Shown: positions 1-9,555 of the stretch, one piece after another
How the letters are laid out: each line of letters begins with the position of its first letter
How positions within the stretch are numbered: position 1 is the stretch's first letter
From: Prosapia bicincta
Taxonomy: Eukaryota; Arthropoda; Insecta; Hemiptera; Cercopidae
Direction: 5' to 3'
NCBI GenBank assembly: GCA_036971475.1
Contig: JBAIZL010000003.1
Location: 48,897,342 to 48,961,341, forward strand
Length of the DNA stretch: 64,000 bases
The notes under the pieces: model-generated
What the model saw: the letters and a program-made list of their open reading frames with translations, nothing else
Database searches by the model: none
Told to the model about the DNA's origin: nothing
Position numbers and translations under genes: made by a program

Positions 1-3000
1 CAACTTCTTCTGTCTCAGCAGCATACCTGTTGCAGCACCTTGCAGGACATGGCAACCGTGATACAAAGATGGATGGCTAAAGACTCAGCAGTGTTTGAAA
101 CTCCCTGTGTCTCAGCAGCATACCTGTTGCAGCACCTTACAGGACATGGCAACCGTGATACAAAGATGGATGGCTAAAGACTCAGCAGTGTTTGCAACTC
201 CCTGTGTCTCAGCAGCATACCTGTTGCAGCACCTTGCAGGACATGGCAACCGTGATACAAAGATGGATGGCTAAAGACTCAGCAGTGTTTGCAACTCCCT
301 GTGTCTCAGCAGCATACCTGTTGCAGCACCTTGCAGAACATGGCGACCGTAACACAAAGATATATGGCTAAAGGCTCAGCGGTGTTTGCAACTCCCTGTG
401 TCTCAGCAGCATACCTGTTGCAGCACCTTGCTGGACATGGTGACCGTAACACAAAGATGGATGGCTAAAGACTCAGCAGTGTTTTCAACTCCCTGTGTCT
501 CAGCAGCATACCTGTTGCAGCACCTTGCTGGACATGGTGACCGTAACACAAAGATGGATGGCTAAAGACTCAGCAGTGTTTGCAACTCCCTGTGTCTCAG
601 CAGCATACCTGTTGCAGCACCTTGCAGGACATGGCAACCGTGATACAAAGATGGATGGCTAAAGACTCAGCAGTGTTTGCAACTCCCTGTGTCTCAGCAG
701 CATACCTGTTGCAGCATCTTGCAGGACATGGCGACCGTAACACAAAGATGGATGGCTAAAGACTCAGCAGTGTTTTCAACTCCTTGTGTGTCACAGCAGC
801 GGACCTGTTGCAGCACCTTGCTGGACATGGCAACCATAATACAAAGATGGATGGCTAAGGGCTCAGCAGTGTTTGCAACTCCTTGTGTCACAGCAGCGGA
901 CCTGTTGCAGCACCTTGCTGGACATGGCAACCATAATACAAAGATGGATGCCTAAAGGCTCAGCAGTGTTTGCAACTTCTTCTGTCTCAGCAGCATACCT
1001 GTTGCAGCACCTTGCAGGACATGGCAACCGTGATACAAAGATGGATGGCTAAAGACTCAGCAGTGTTTGCAACTCCCTGTGTCTCAGCAGCATACCTCTT
1101 GCAGCACCTTTCAGAACATGGCAACCGTAACACAAAGATATATGGCTAAAGGCTCAGCGGTGTTTGCAACTCCCTGTGTCTCAGCAGCATAACTGTTGCA
1201 GCACCTTGCTGGACATGGCGACCGTAACACAAAGATGGATGCCTAAAGGCTCAGCAGTGTTTGCAACTTCTTCTGTCTCAGCAGCATACCTGTTGCAGCA
1301 CCTTGCAGGACATGGCAACCGTGATACAAAGATGGATGGCTAAAGACTCAGCAGTGTTTGCAACTCCCTGTGTCTCAGCAGCATACCTGTTGCAGCACCT
1401 TGCAGGACATGGCAACCGTGATACAAAGATGGATGGCTAAAGACTCAGCAGTGTTTGCAACTCTGTGTCTCAGCAGCATACCTGTTGCAGCACCTTGCAG
1501 AACATGGCGACCGTAACACAAAGATATATGGCTAAAGGCTCAGCGGTGTTTGCAACTCCCTGTGTCTCAGCAGCATACCTCTTGCAGCACCTTGCAGGAC
1601 ATGGCAACCGTGATACAAATATGGATGGCTAAAGACTCAGCAGTGTTTGCAACTCCCTGTGTCTCAGCAGCATACCTCTTGCAGCACTTTGCAGAACATG
1701 GCGACCGTAACACAAAGATATATGGCTAAAGGCTCAGCGGTGTTTGCAACTCCCTGTGTCTCAGCAGCATACCTGTTGCAGCACCTTGCAGGACATGGCG
1801 ACCGTAACACAAAGATGGATGCCTAAAGGCTCAGCAGTGTTTGCAACTTATTCTGTCTCAGCAGCATACCTGTTGCAGCACCTTGCAGGACATGGCAACC
1901 GTGATACAAAGATGGATGGCTAAAGACTCAGCAGTGTTTGAAACTCCCTGTGTCTCAGCAGCATACCTGTTGCAGCACCTTACAGGACATGGCAACCGTG
2001 ATACAAAGATGGATGGCTAAAGACTCAGCAGTGTTTGCAACTCCCTGTGTCTCAGCAGCATACCTGTTGCAGCACCTTGCAGGACATGGCAACCGTGATA
2101 CAAAGATGGATGGCTAAAGACTCAGCAGTGTTTGCAACTCCCTGTGTCTCAGCAGCATACCTGTTGCAGCACCTTGCAGAACATGGCGACCGTAACACAA
2201 AGATATATGGCTAAAGGCTCAGCGGTGTTTGCAACTCCCTGTGTCTCAGCAGCATACCTGTTGCAGCACCTTGCTGGACATGGTGACCGTAACACAAAGA
2301 TGGATGGCTAAAGACGCAGCAGTGTTTTCAACTCCCTGTGTCTCAGCAGCATACCTGTTGCAGCACCTTGCTGGACATGGTGACCGTAACACAAAGATGG
2401 ATGGCTAAAGACTCAGCAGTGTTTGCAACTCCCTGTGTCTCAGCAGCATACCTGTTGCAGCACCTTGCAGGACATGGCAACCGTGATACAAAGATGGATG
2501 GCTAAAGACTCAGCAGTGTTTGCAACTCCCTGTGTCTCAGCAGCATACCTGTTGCAGCATCTTGCAGGACATGGCGACCGTAACACAAAGATGGATGGCT
2601 AAAGACTCAGCAGTGTTTTCAACTCCTTGTGTGTCACAGCAGCGGACCTGTTGCAGCACCTTGCTGGACATGGCAACCATAATACAAAGATGGATGGCTA
2701 AGGGCTCAGCAGTGTTTGCAACTCCTTGTGTCTCAGCAGCATTCACGTTACAGCACCTTGCAGGACATGGCAACCGTGATACAAAGATGGATGGCTAAAG
2801 ACTCAGCAGTGTTTGCAACTCCCTGTGTCTCAGCAGCATACCTCTTGCAGCACCTTTCAGAACATGGCAACCGTAACACAAAGATATATGGCTAAAGGCT
2901 CAGCGGTGTTTGCAACTCCCTGTGTCTCAGCAGCATAACTGTTGCAGCACCTTGCTGGACATGGCGACCGTAACACAAAGATGGATGCCTAAAGGCTCAG

Positions 3001-3880
3001 CAGTGTTTGCAACTTCTTCTGTCTCAGCAGCATACCTGTTGCAGCACCTTGCAGGACATGGCAACCGTGATACAAAGATGGATGGCTAAAGACTCAGCAG
3101 TGTTTGCAACTCCCTGTGTCTCAGCAGCATACCTCTTGCAGCACCTTTCAGAACATGGCAACCGTAACACAAAGATATATGGCTAAAGGCTCAGCGGTGT
3201 TTGCAACTCCCTGTGTCTCAGCAGCATAACTGTTGCAGCACCTTGCTGGACATGGCGACCGTAACACAAAGATGGATGCCTAAAGGCTCAGCAGTGTTTG
3301 CAACTTCTTCTGTCTCAGCAGCATACCTGTTGCAGCACCTTGCAGGACATGGCAACCGTGATACAAAGATGGATGGCTAAAGACTCAGCAGTGTTTGCAA
3401 CTCCCTGTGTCTCAGCAGCATACCTGTTGCAGCACCTTGCAGGACATGGCAACCGTGATACAAAGATGGATGGCTAAAGACTCAGCAGTGTTTGCAACTC
3501 TGTGTCTCAGCAGCATACCTGTTGCAGCACCTTGCAGAACATGGCGACCGTAACACAAAGATATATGGCTAAAGGCTCAGCGGTGTTTGCAACTCCCTGT
3601 GTCTCAGCAGCATACCTCTTGCAGCACCTTGCAGGACATGGCAACCGTGATACAAATATGGATGGCTAAAGACTCAGCAGTGTTTGCAACTCCCTGTGTC
3701 TCAGCAGCATACCTCTTGCAGCACCTTGCAGAACATGGCGACCGTAACACAAAGATATATGGCTAAAGGCTCAGCGGTGTTTGCAACTCCCTGTGTCTCA
3801 GCAGCATACCTGTTGCAGCACCTTGCAGGACATGGCGACCGTAACACAAAGATGGATGCCTAAAGGCTCAGCAGTGTTTG
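1..3880 (+). repeat. Higher-order repeat of S97, full copy (1843 + 2037 bp)
   Basis: The landmark CAACTTCTTCTGTCTC, or a one-base variant of it, opens blocks at 1, 1844, 3881 and 5724. The private variant TTTGAAACTCCC falls at 97, 1940, 3977 and 5820, with the same spacing of 1843, 2037 and 1843 bp. These lengths are 19 and 21 monomers of 97 bp, so the full higher-order unit is 40 monomers (3880 bp). The 2037-bp half is longer because a three-monomer block is repeated near 2.7-3.3 kb, next to a hybrid monomer (CATTCACGTTACAGC, about 2738-2752) that marks an exchange point. Confidence 0.9.
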
Positions 3881-6680
3881 CAACTTCTTCTGTCTCGGCA
3901 GCATACCTGTTGCAGCACCTTGCAGGACATGGCAACCGTGATACAAAGATGGATGGCTAAAGACTCAGCAGTGTTTGAAACTCCCTGTGTCTCAGCAGCA
4001 TACCTGTTGCAGCACCTTACAGGACATGGCAACCGTGATACAAAGATGGATGGCTAAAGACTCAGCAGTGTTTGCAACTCCCTGTGTCTCAGCAGCATAC
4101 CTGTTGCAGCACCTTGCAGGACATGGCAACCGTGATACAAAGATGGATGGCTAAAGACTCAGCAGTGTTTGCAACTCCCTGTGTCTCAGCAGCATACCTG
4201 TTGCAGCACCTTGCAGAACATGGCGACCGTAACACAAAGATATATGGCTAAAGGCTCAGCGGTGTTTGCAACTCCCTGTGTCTCAGCAGCATACCTGTTG
4301 CAGCACCTTGCTGGACATGGTGACCGTAACACAAAGATGGATGGCTAAAGACTCAGCAGTGTTTTCAACTCCCTGTGTCTCAGCAGCATACCTGTTGCAG
4401 CACCTTGCTGGACATAGTGACCGTAACACAAAGATGGATGGCTAAAGACTCAGCAGTGTTTGCAACTCCCTGTGTCTCAGCAGCATACCTGTTGCAGCAC
4501 CTTGCAGGACATGGCAACCGTGATACAAAGATGGATGGCTAAAGACTCAGCAGTGTTTGCAACTCCCTGTGTCTCAGCAGCATACCTGTTGCAGCATCTT
4601 GCAGGACATGGCGACCGTAACACAAAGATGGATGGCTAAAGACTCAGCAGTGTTTTCAACTCCTTGTGTGTCACAGCAGCGGACCTGTTGCAGCACCTTG
4701 CTGGACATGGCAACCATAATACAAAGATGGATGGCTAAGGGCTCAGCAGTGTTTGCAACTCCTTGTGTCACAGCAGCGGACCTGTTGCAGCACCTTGCTG
4801 GACATGGCAACCATAATACAAAGATGGATGCCTAAAGGCTCAGCAGTGTTTGCAACTTCTTCTGTCTCAGCAGCATACCTGTTGCAGCACCTTGCAGGAC
4901 ATGGCAACCGTGATACAAAGATGGATGGCTAAAGACTCAGCAGTGTTTGCAACTCCCTGTGTCTCAGCAGCATACCTCTTGCAGCACCTTTCAGAACATG
5001 GCAACCGTAACACAAAGATATATGGCTAAAGGCTCAGCGGTGTTTGCAACTCCCTGTGTCTCAGCAGCATAACTGTTGCAGCACCTTGCTGGACATGGCG
5101 ACCGTAACACAAAGATGGATGCCTAAAGGCTCAGCAGTGTTTGCAACTTCTTCTGTCTCAGCAGCATACCTGTTGCAGCACCTTGCAGGACATGGCAACC
5201 GTGATACAAAGATGGATGGCTAAAGACTCAGCAGTGTTTGCAACTCCCTGTGTCTCAGCAGCATACCTGTTGCAGCACCTTGCAGGACATGGCAACCGTG
5301 ATACAAAGATGGATGGCTAAAGACTCAGCAGTGTTTGCAACTCTGTGTCTCAGCAGCATACCTGTTGCAGCACCTTGCAGAACATGGCGACCGTAACACA
5401 AAGATATATGGCCGAAGGCTCAGCGGTGTTTGCAACTCCCTGTGTCTCAGCAGCATACCTCTTGCAGCACCTTGCAGGACATGGCAACCGTGATACAAAT
5501 ATGAATGGCTAAAGACTCAGCAGTGTTTGCAACTCCCTGTGTCTCAGCAGCATACCTCTTGCAGCACCTTGCAGAACATGGCGACCGTAACACAAAGATA
5601 TATGGCTAAAGGCTCAGCGGTGTTTGCAACTCCCTGTGTCTCAGCAGCATACCTGTTGCAGCACCTTGCAGGACATGGCGACCGTAACACAAAGATGGAT
5701 GCCTAAAGGCTCAGCAGTGTTTGCAACTTCTTCTGTCTCAGCAGCATACCTGTTGCAGCACCTTGCAGGACATGGCAACCGTGATACAAAGATGGATGGC
5801 TAAAGACTCAGCAGTGTTTGAAACTCCCTGTGTCTCAGCAGCATACCTGTTGCAGCACCTTACAGGACATGGCAACCGTGATACAAAGATGGATGGCTAA
5901 AGACTCAGCAGTGTTTGCAACTCCCTGTGTCTCAGCAGCATACCTGTTGCAGCACCTTGCAGGACATGGCAACCGTGATACAAAGATGGATGGCTAAAGA
6001 CTCAGCAGTGTTTGCAACTCCCTGTGTCTCAGCAGCATACCTGTTGCAGCACCTTGCAGAACATGGCGACCGTAACACAAAGATATATGGCTAAAGGCTC
6101 AGCGGTGTTTGCAACTCCCTGTGTCTCAGCAGCATACCTGTTGCAGCACCTTGCTGGACATGGTGACCGTAACACAAAGATGGATGGCTAAAGACGCAGC
6201 AGTGTTTTCAACTCCCTGTGTCTCAGCAGCATACCTGTTGCAGCACCTTGCTGGACATGGTGACCGTAACACAAAGATGGATGGCTAAAGACTCAGCAGT
6301 GTTTGCAACTCCCTGTGTCTCAGCAGCATACCTGTTGCAGCACCTTGCAGGACATGGCAACCGTGATACAAAGATGGATGGCTAAAGACTCAGCAGTGTT
6401 TGCAACTCCCTGTGTCTCAGCAGCATACCTGTTGCAGCATCTTGCAGGACATGGCGACCGTAACACAAAGATGGATGGCTAAAGACTCAGCAGTGTTTTC
6501 AACTCCTTGTGTGTCACAGCAGCGGACCTGTTGCAGCACCTTGCTGGACATGGCAACCATAATACAAAGATGGATGGCTAAGGGCTCAGCAGTGTTTGCA
6601 ACTCCTTGTGTCACAGCAGCGGACCTGTTGCAGCACCTTGCTGGACATGGCAACCGTAATACAAAGATATATGGCTAAAG
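3881..6680 (+). repeat. Second, truncated copy of the 3880-bp S97 higher-order repeat
   Basis: This repeats 1-2800 at an offset of 3880 bp with only scattered point differences, for example CTCGGCAGC near 3896 and GCCGAAGG near 5412. The 1843-bp half (3881-5723) is complete. The next half starts at 5724 and runs out at about 6680, where the array decays into divergent monomers. The near identity over kilobases indicates a recent unequal exchange or segmental amplification. Confidence 0.85.
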
Positions 6681-6838
6681 GCTCAGCCGTGTTTGCAACT
6701 CCTTGTATCTCAGCAGCATATATGTTGCAGGACCTGGCGACCGTAACACCAAGACTATTGCCTAAAGGCTCACAGTTGTTTACAACTCCTTGTGTGTCAC
6801 AGCATCTGACCTGTGGCAGCACCTTTGAGACGGTCTAG
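6681..6838 (+). repeat. Divergent edge monomers of the S97 array (99-bp subfamily)
   Basis: The last one and a half monomers differ strongly from the homogenised interior. They read GACCTGGCGACCGTAACACC, CCTAAAGGCTCACAG and TGTGTGTCACAGCATCTGACC. These spellings match the inverted array at 61054-63316 better than the adjacent 97-bp monomers. This is the usual satellite pattern, where edges keep older variants. It ties the two arrays to one ancestral, probably 99-bp, sequence. Homology is lost at about 6838. Confidence 0.8.
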
Positions 6839-7073
6839 AACTCTCAGATGGCCAAAGTTGAAGTAATCTGGGTTTAACTAAATAATTACATTTTAATGTT
6901 GGGCTGCATAGGATTAGGAGACGCATTTTGTTATATAAATATTTGTTTCTAGTTTTGTAGTGTATTTATTTGAATAAAAGGAGCAATTATGAAATCAAAA
7001 ATTACCCTCAACAAATACACTTTACACTAATTTGTAATGAACACATGGTAATTGATTATATTTTTTGTTCCAG
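6839..7073. other. AT-rich unique DNA, possible intron end
   Basis: No repeat or extended ORF is visible. The right end has a pyrimidine-rich stretch ending TTTTTTGTTCCAG at 7061-7073. A branch-point-like CTAAT lies about 42 bases upstream. If the exon call that follows is right, this is the tail of an intron and the S97 array could lie within or beside a transcription unit. Confidence 0.4.
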
Positions 7074-7171
7074 AACGATGCTATGAAAATGAACACAGTG
7101 GGCCTGAATTTCAAAAGGAAATTAAGCTTCAATTTAAAATAATATATTATGTGACTGTTATTTTATATTAG
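7074..7171 (+). CDS. Candidate 3'-terminal coding exon (hypothetical protein)
   Basis: I do not recognise the protein. A good splice-acceptor context (T-rich tract, then TTCCAG) is followed by an open frame from 7076 to a TAG at 7169-7171. It reads RCYENEHSGPEF, then QKEIKLQFK and a hydrophobic tail ending TVILY. The base composition of the first 60 bases is less AT-rich than the flanks. An AATAAA follows 79 bases after the stop, as expected for a last exon. A second frame gives NDAMKMNTVGLNFKRK with a TAA stop, so the frame is not certain. No upstream exon is visible, because the sequence upstream is satellite. It could also be a decayed gene fragment or chance. Confidence 0.25.
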
Positions 7172-7249
7172 TATGTTATTGTATAAATTAAATGCTATTT
7201 AAAATATTTTATGACCTGTAAATATATAAATATGTATTTTGAGTATAGT

Positions 7250-7255
7250 AATAAA
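7250..7255 (+). terminator. AATAAA polyadenylation signal for the candidate exon
   Basis: A canonical AATAAA lies 79 bases downstream of the candidate stop codon. It is followed by a T/GT-containing stretch (AAAGTATTGTCTC) about 20 bases later. In AT-rich DNA such hexamers arise by chance, so the call depends on the exon. Confidence 0.3.
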
Positions 7256-7383
7256 ATTTGAAAATTACAGCAAAGTATTGTCTCATTTATTGTCCATTTT
7301 CCTATTACATAATAAATAGATGAATATTTAGTTAGTATGAATTATATCCTTAATATAACTATTACAAGTTCGATTTTGCTAGT
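7256..7383. other. AT-rich unique DNA, nothing recognised
   Basis: A short AT-rich stretch without ORFs, repeats or recognisable signals. Confidence 0.5.
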
Positions 7384-7501
7384 AAAGATAGCAGCACATA
7401 CAAGGTCATCTTACAAATAGTTACATTTTTTACAACCAGATAGCAGCACAAACAAGGTTCTCTTTTACATAGTTAATTTTTCTACAACCAGATAGCAGCA
7501 C
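7384..7501 (+). repeat. 52-bp tandem repeat, two full copies and a start
   Basis: GATAGCAGCAC recurs at 7387, 7439 and 7491, an exact 52-bp spacing. Copies share ACAAGGT, TCTTTTACA/TCTTACAAA, ATAGTTA and TTTCTACAACCA/TTTTTACAACCA. The third copy is cut after about 10 bases, where the hairpin repeat array begins. Confidence 0.8.
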
Positions 7502-7508
7502 CTACTGG

Positions 7509-7945
7509 GTGGGTTGACCGCCTACCTCTTCATATCTTATATGCTCCTGATACTTTTTGACACTTTATGCAACACACCAAAGTATCAGGAGACTATAATG
7601 TTACAAGAGGTTGACGTATACCTCCTAACATCTTATATTCTCCTGTTACATTGTGGAAGTAAAATTTTAAAATTCTTTACCATTAAGTATCAGGAGAATA
7701 TAATGTTACAAGAGGTATTCGATATACCTCTTATGATCTCATATTCTCCTGATACTTTCTTAAAATAAAATTTTGTAAAGCTCTCACCACGAAGTATCAG
7801 GATACTATAATGAGAAAAGAGGTTGTTGATCTTACCATAATTATTTGGTTCATACTTTTTTTCAGACGAGAAAAATCTAAACTTTCTAAAATTCGTTTCC
7901 ATGTATCAGGAGCATATAATACGTGAAGTGGTCTATGACAAACAT
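7509..7945 (+). repeat. Tandem array of ~107-bp palindromic (hairpin) units
   Basis: AAGTATCAGGA, or ATGTATCAGGA in the last unit, recurs at 7580, 7685, 7792 and 7901, a period of 105-109 bp. Each unit carries the complementary arm TCTCCTGATACTT (or a variant) and an inner pair AAGAGGT/ACCTCTT, so one unit can fold into an imperfect stem of roughly 70 bases with a tiny loop. The unit at 7685-7758 is the best preserved. The first unit (from 7509) keeps only its loop and right arm, and the last two are degenerate. ORFs crossing it follow the repeats and are not convincing. The structure resembles a tandemly amplified foldback element or MITE, or a hairpin-RNA locus. No transposase or target-site duplication was seen. 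Confidence 0.75.
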
Positions 7946-8227
7946 TTTTATATATCATTTCGATTAAACATATTTTTCATCAGACACATTAGGGTGAAAG
8001 TATGAAATAAATCGTCAGAAAATATATCAATCTTTTTTATTTTTTCAATACGTTTTACATTATCTTCATACATAATTACAAAACAGTATAGTAGTAACAA
8101 TCATGGTAATAATAATAGTAATAAGAACAATAATACCATTTATAATAACATTTCACACATTTTCAAGTACATTTTGAATACTGGAATACAATTTGAAGAA
8201 AAATATAATATGCATATAGTTTCCAAG
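7946..8227. other. AT-rich unique DNA with a low-complexity AAT tract
   Basis: Very AT-rich. Roughly 8104-8155 is a degenerate trinucleotide tract (AATAATAATAGTAATAAG and similar). No ORF or RNA gene is evident. The sequence stops where the hAT-like terminal repeat starts. Confidence 0.5.
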
Positions 8228-8267
8228 CAGTGGTTCCCAAAGTGTGCGCCGTGACTTCCTGGGGAGG
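8228..8267 (+). repeat. hAT-like left terminal inverted repeat
   Basis: Begins CAGTGGTTCCCAAA and continues GTGTGCGCCGTGACTTCC then TGGGGAGG. It pairs with 9556-9594: the first 14 bases match exactly and the rest is imperfect (GCCGTGACTTCC here against CCCGTGGCTCCC there). Confidence 0.75.
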
Positions 8268-8282
8268 GGGTACACATCATTA

Positions 8283-8325
8283 TCACCCATCCAAGTACTA
8301 ACCACGCCCAATGTTGCTTGACTTC
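8283..8325 (-). pseudogene. 5S rRNA fragment (internal promoter region), degenerate
   Basis: Read on the minus strand this is GAAGTCAAGCAACATTGGGC, then GTGGTTAGTACTTGGATGGG, then TGA. It aligns without gaps to the middle-to-3' part of animal 5S rRNA (GAAGTTAAGCAACGTCGGGC, then GCGGTTAGTACTTGGATGGG, then TGA, as I recall the usual metazoan form). I count four differences in 43 bases, all transitions, and three of them at former CpG sites. The stretch spans most of the type-1 RNA polymerase III internal control region (box A to box C). Both ends of the rRNA are missing, so it is not a functional 5S gene. It could be the head of a 5S-derived (SINE3-type) retroposon or a captured 5S piece. Confidence 0.8.
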
Positions 8326-8586
8326 AGAAGGGTGCTTCAGAATTGAACGATTAAATTAAAAATATCGTGGACGAATCACAATGTTGTAGCAGTAAAATGA
8401 TAAAATAATTTGTTTAAGAGTAGAGAACTACTTACTATACAGCAAGGGTCTGAATTCTTGTAATGGTTGATGTTAGGTCTAAACCATCCGTCTATTGGCT
8501 AATTTTACAGTTCTTATCAGCTTAATGTTGTGTGGATCTGCACTTTGACTCTCCACAAGACACGAGAGTGAGTCCCTGCATTCACC

Positions 8587-9308
8587 ATGTGCTGCAAGCA
8601 GACCGATGCAGATGGGCGTCTACCACTGTTGGTACCGTGTCGCCAGGACTTCCTGCCCGTTCCAGTGGCCTGCGAGGAGGACCTCCAGGTCCAAGAAGTC
8701 TACCAAGCACGAGTCCTGGCCCCACCGACAGAAGAGACAGAAGCAGACGCCCGCACCGAGAAGCGATCGCCAGGTCCTCGAGACCTCCAGTCTCCCCCGA
8801 GGTGCTGCCGCCAGCACCTGCGGACAGCAAAGAGGCTGCGTCGTCGTTGTCGTCGCCGCCGGATACTGTTGCGGTATCCAAGAAGACTGCTTCCCCTCGT
8901 AAAAGGAAGTACCGCAACACCGAGTACAGGGAGGATCCCTCTGCTGTGGCTACCGGTTGGGAGAGAGTCTGGCGTCGCCGCCGTAGGCTAAAGACCAAGC
9001 CGGCCCGTGTCGAGGAGCTGAAGGAGAAGTATCCCTTTTGGGACTCCGAGGAAGCTGACGACATCTGTTCTGAGCTGATCCTGGACGACGAGCTTGCGAC
9101 ATCGTTTAAGGAAATTACTGCGCTCGTTCTAGCTCCTGGAGTCTGCGTTAAGGACAACAATTGCGCAGATGGCCACATTAAAGTCTACGAAGACCTTATG
9201 AGAGATGATGTGGAAAAAGAGCTCAGGACTAAACGCCGTTGGCTGAATAAGCAGCGGGCATGGCGAAGGCAACGACGCAGAGAAGCGGAAGCAGCCTCCC
9301 TAGAATAA
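8587..9308 (+). CDS. Unrecognised basic protein gene inside the hAT-like element, apparent frameshift
   Basis: I do not recognise the family. The segment is clearly GC-richer than its surroundings and has strong coding-type codon use (CTG, GAG, GAC, GTC, CAG). It uses two frames. From the ATG at 8587 (context TTCACC before it) the first ~65 codons read MCCKQTDADGRLPLLVPC, an acidic, proline-rich stretch. From about 8800 the coding-like frame is the one ending at TAA 9306-9308, with SKKTASPRKRKYR (nuclear-localisation-like, 8895-8915), WERVWRRRRR (8958-8987), an acidic centre (about 9010-9120) and a strongly basic Arg-rich C-terminal helix from 9231. The switch lies near a run of five C at 8794-8798. 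One missing base there would explain it and give about 240 codons. The downstream frame alone is open back to 8526 but has no upstream ATG; a TAA lies at 8523-8525. An inverted CCAAT box (ATTGG, 8494-8498) lies upstream. Options: a captured host gene, a pseudogene, an assembly error, or a spliced gene. Short shadow ORFs on both strands are ignored. Confidence 0.55.
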
Positions 9309-9325
9309 GCTATTCTCTGTATTTA

Positions 9326-9331
9326 AATAAA
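9326..9331 (+). terminator. AATAAA polyadenylation signal after the element-borne gene
   Basis: AATAAA starts 18 bases after the TAA stop at 9306-9308 and is followed by T-rich sequence (TTGTATTTTTTCTC) and a GT-rich stretch (GTATTGTTTTCGTTGTG). A second AATAAA lies near 9393. The very short 3' untranslated region is normal for compact genes. It supports the idea that the frame ending here was once a real 3' end. Confidence 0.55.
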
Positions 9332-9555
9332 TTGTATTTTTTCTCATTCATTCTAAATTTGTATTGTTTTCGTTGTGTAAAAATTCTTTGAAAATAAATT
9401 CCCAATATGTTATTAAAAGAAATTTTAAAGAATACACCGTTATAGGCTATGTGCTTCTACTGTATGAAGAACAGCACTAAAAGAATTACGTAATACGTTA
9501 TTAGAAACAAAGTAAAGCGAATTTTCTGTAGAAGCATCCCAATAAATACATTTTA
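9332..9555. other. AT-rich 3' internal part of the hAT-like element
   Basis: Non-coding, AT-rich sequence between the gene and the right terminal repeat. No transposase remnant is visible in any frame. Confidence 0.5.

Larger units (their letters stand above)
1..6838 (+). repeat. 97-bp satellite array (family S97), forward orientation
   Basis: This is a head-to-tail array of about 70 monomers. The anchor CAGCAGCATACC recurs at 16, 113, 210 and 307, which gives an exact 97-bp period. Each monomer runs through CTCAGCAGCATACC, TTGCAGCACCTTGC, GGACATGGCAACCG, ACAAAGATGGATGGC and CTCAGCAGTGTTTGCAACTC. Variants include a 3-bp deletion (CAACTCTGTGTC) and a longer form TGTGTGTCACAGC, which makes a 99-bp monomer. 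Short ORFs of 78-92 codons appear on both strands where a 99-bp monomer briefly keeps frame. They stop again when the period returns to 97, so they are not genes. The same family returns inverted at 61054-63316. The array starts at or before the window edge. Confidence 0.97.

Noticed and set aside
677..955. 92-codon frame in the S97 array and its copies at 2520, 4557 and 6400
   Set aside because: It arises only where a 99-bp monomer variant sits, and it recurs with the higher-order repeat.
1..6838. CRISPR-like regular spacing
   Set aside because: The whole unit is conserved, with no unique spacers. It is a tandem satellite.
8532..9308. 258-codon frame starting with GTG
   Set aside because: GTG starts are not expected in nuclear eukaryotic genes and an in-frame TAA lies at 8523-8525. 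The N-terminal part of this frame looks less coding than the ATG frame at 8587.
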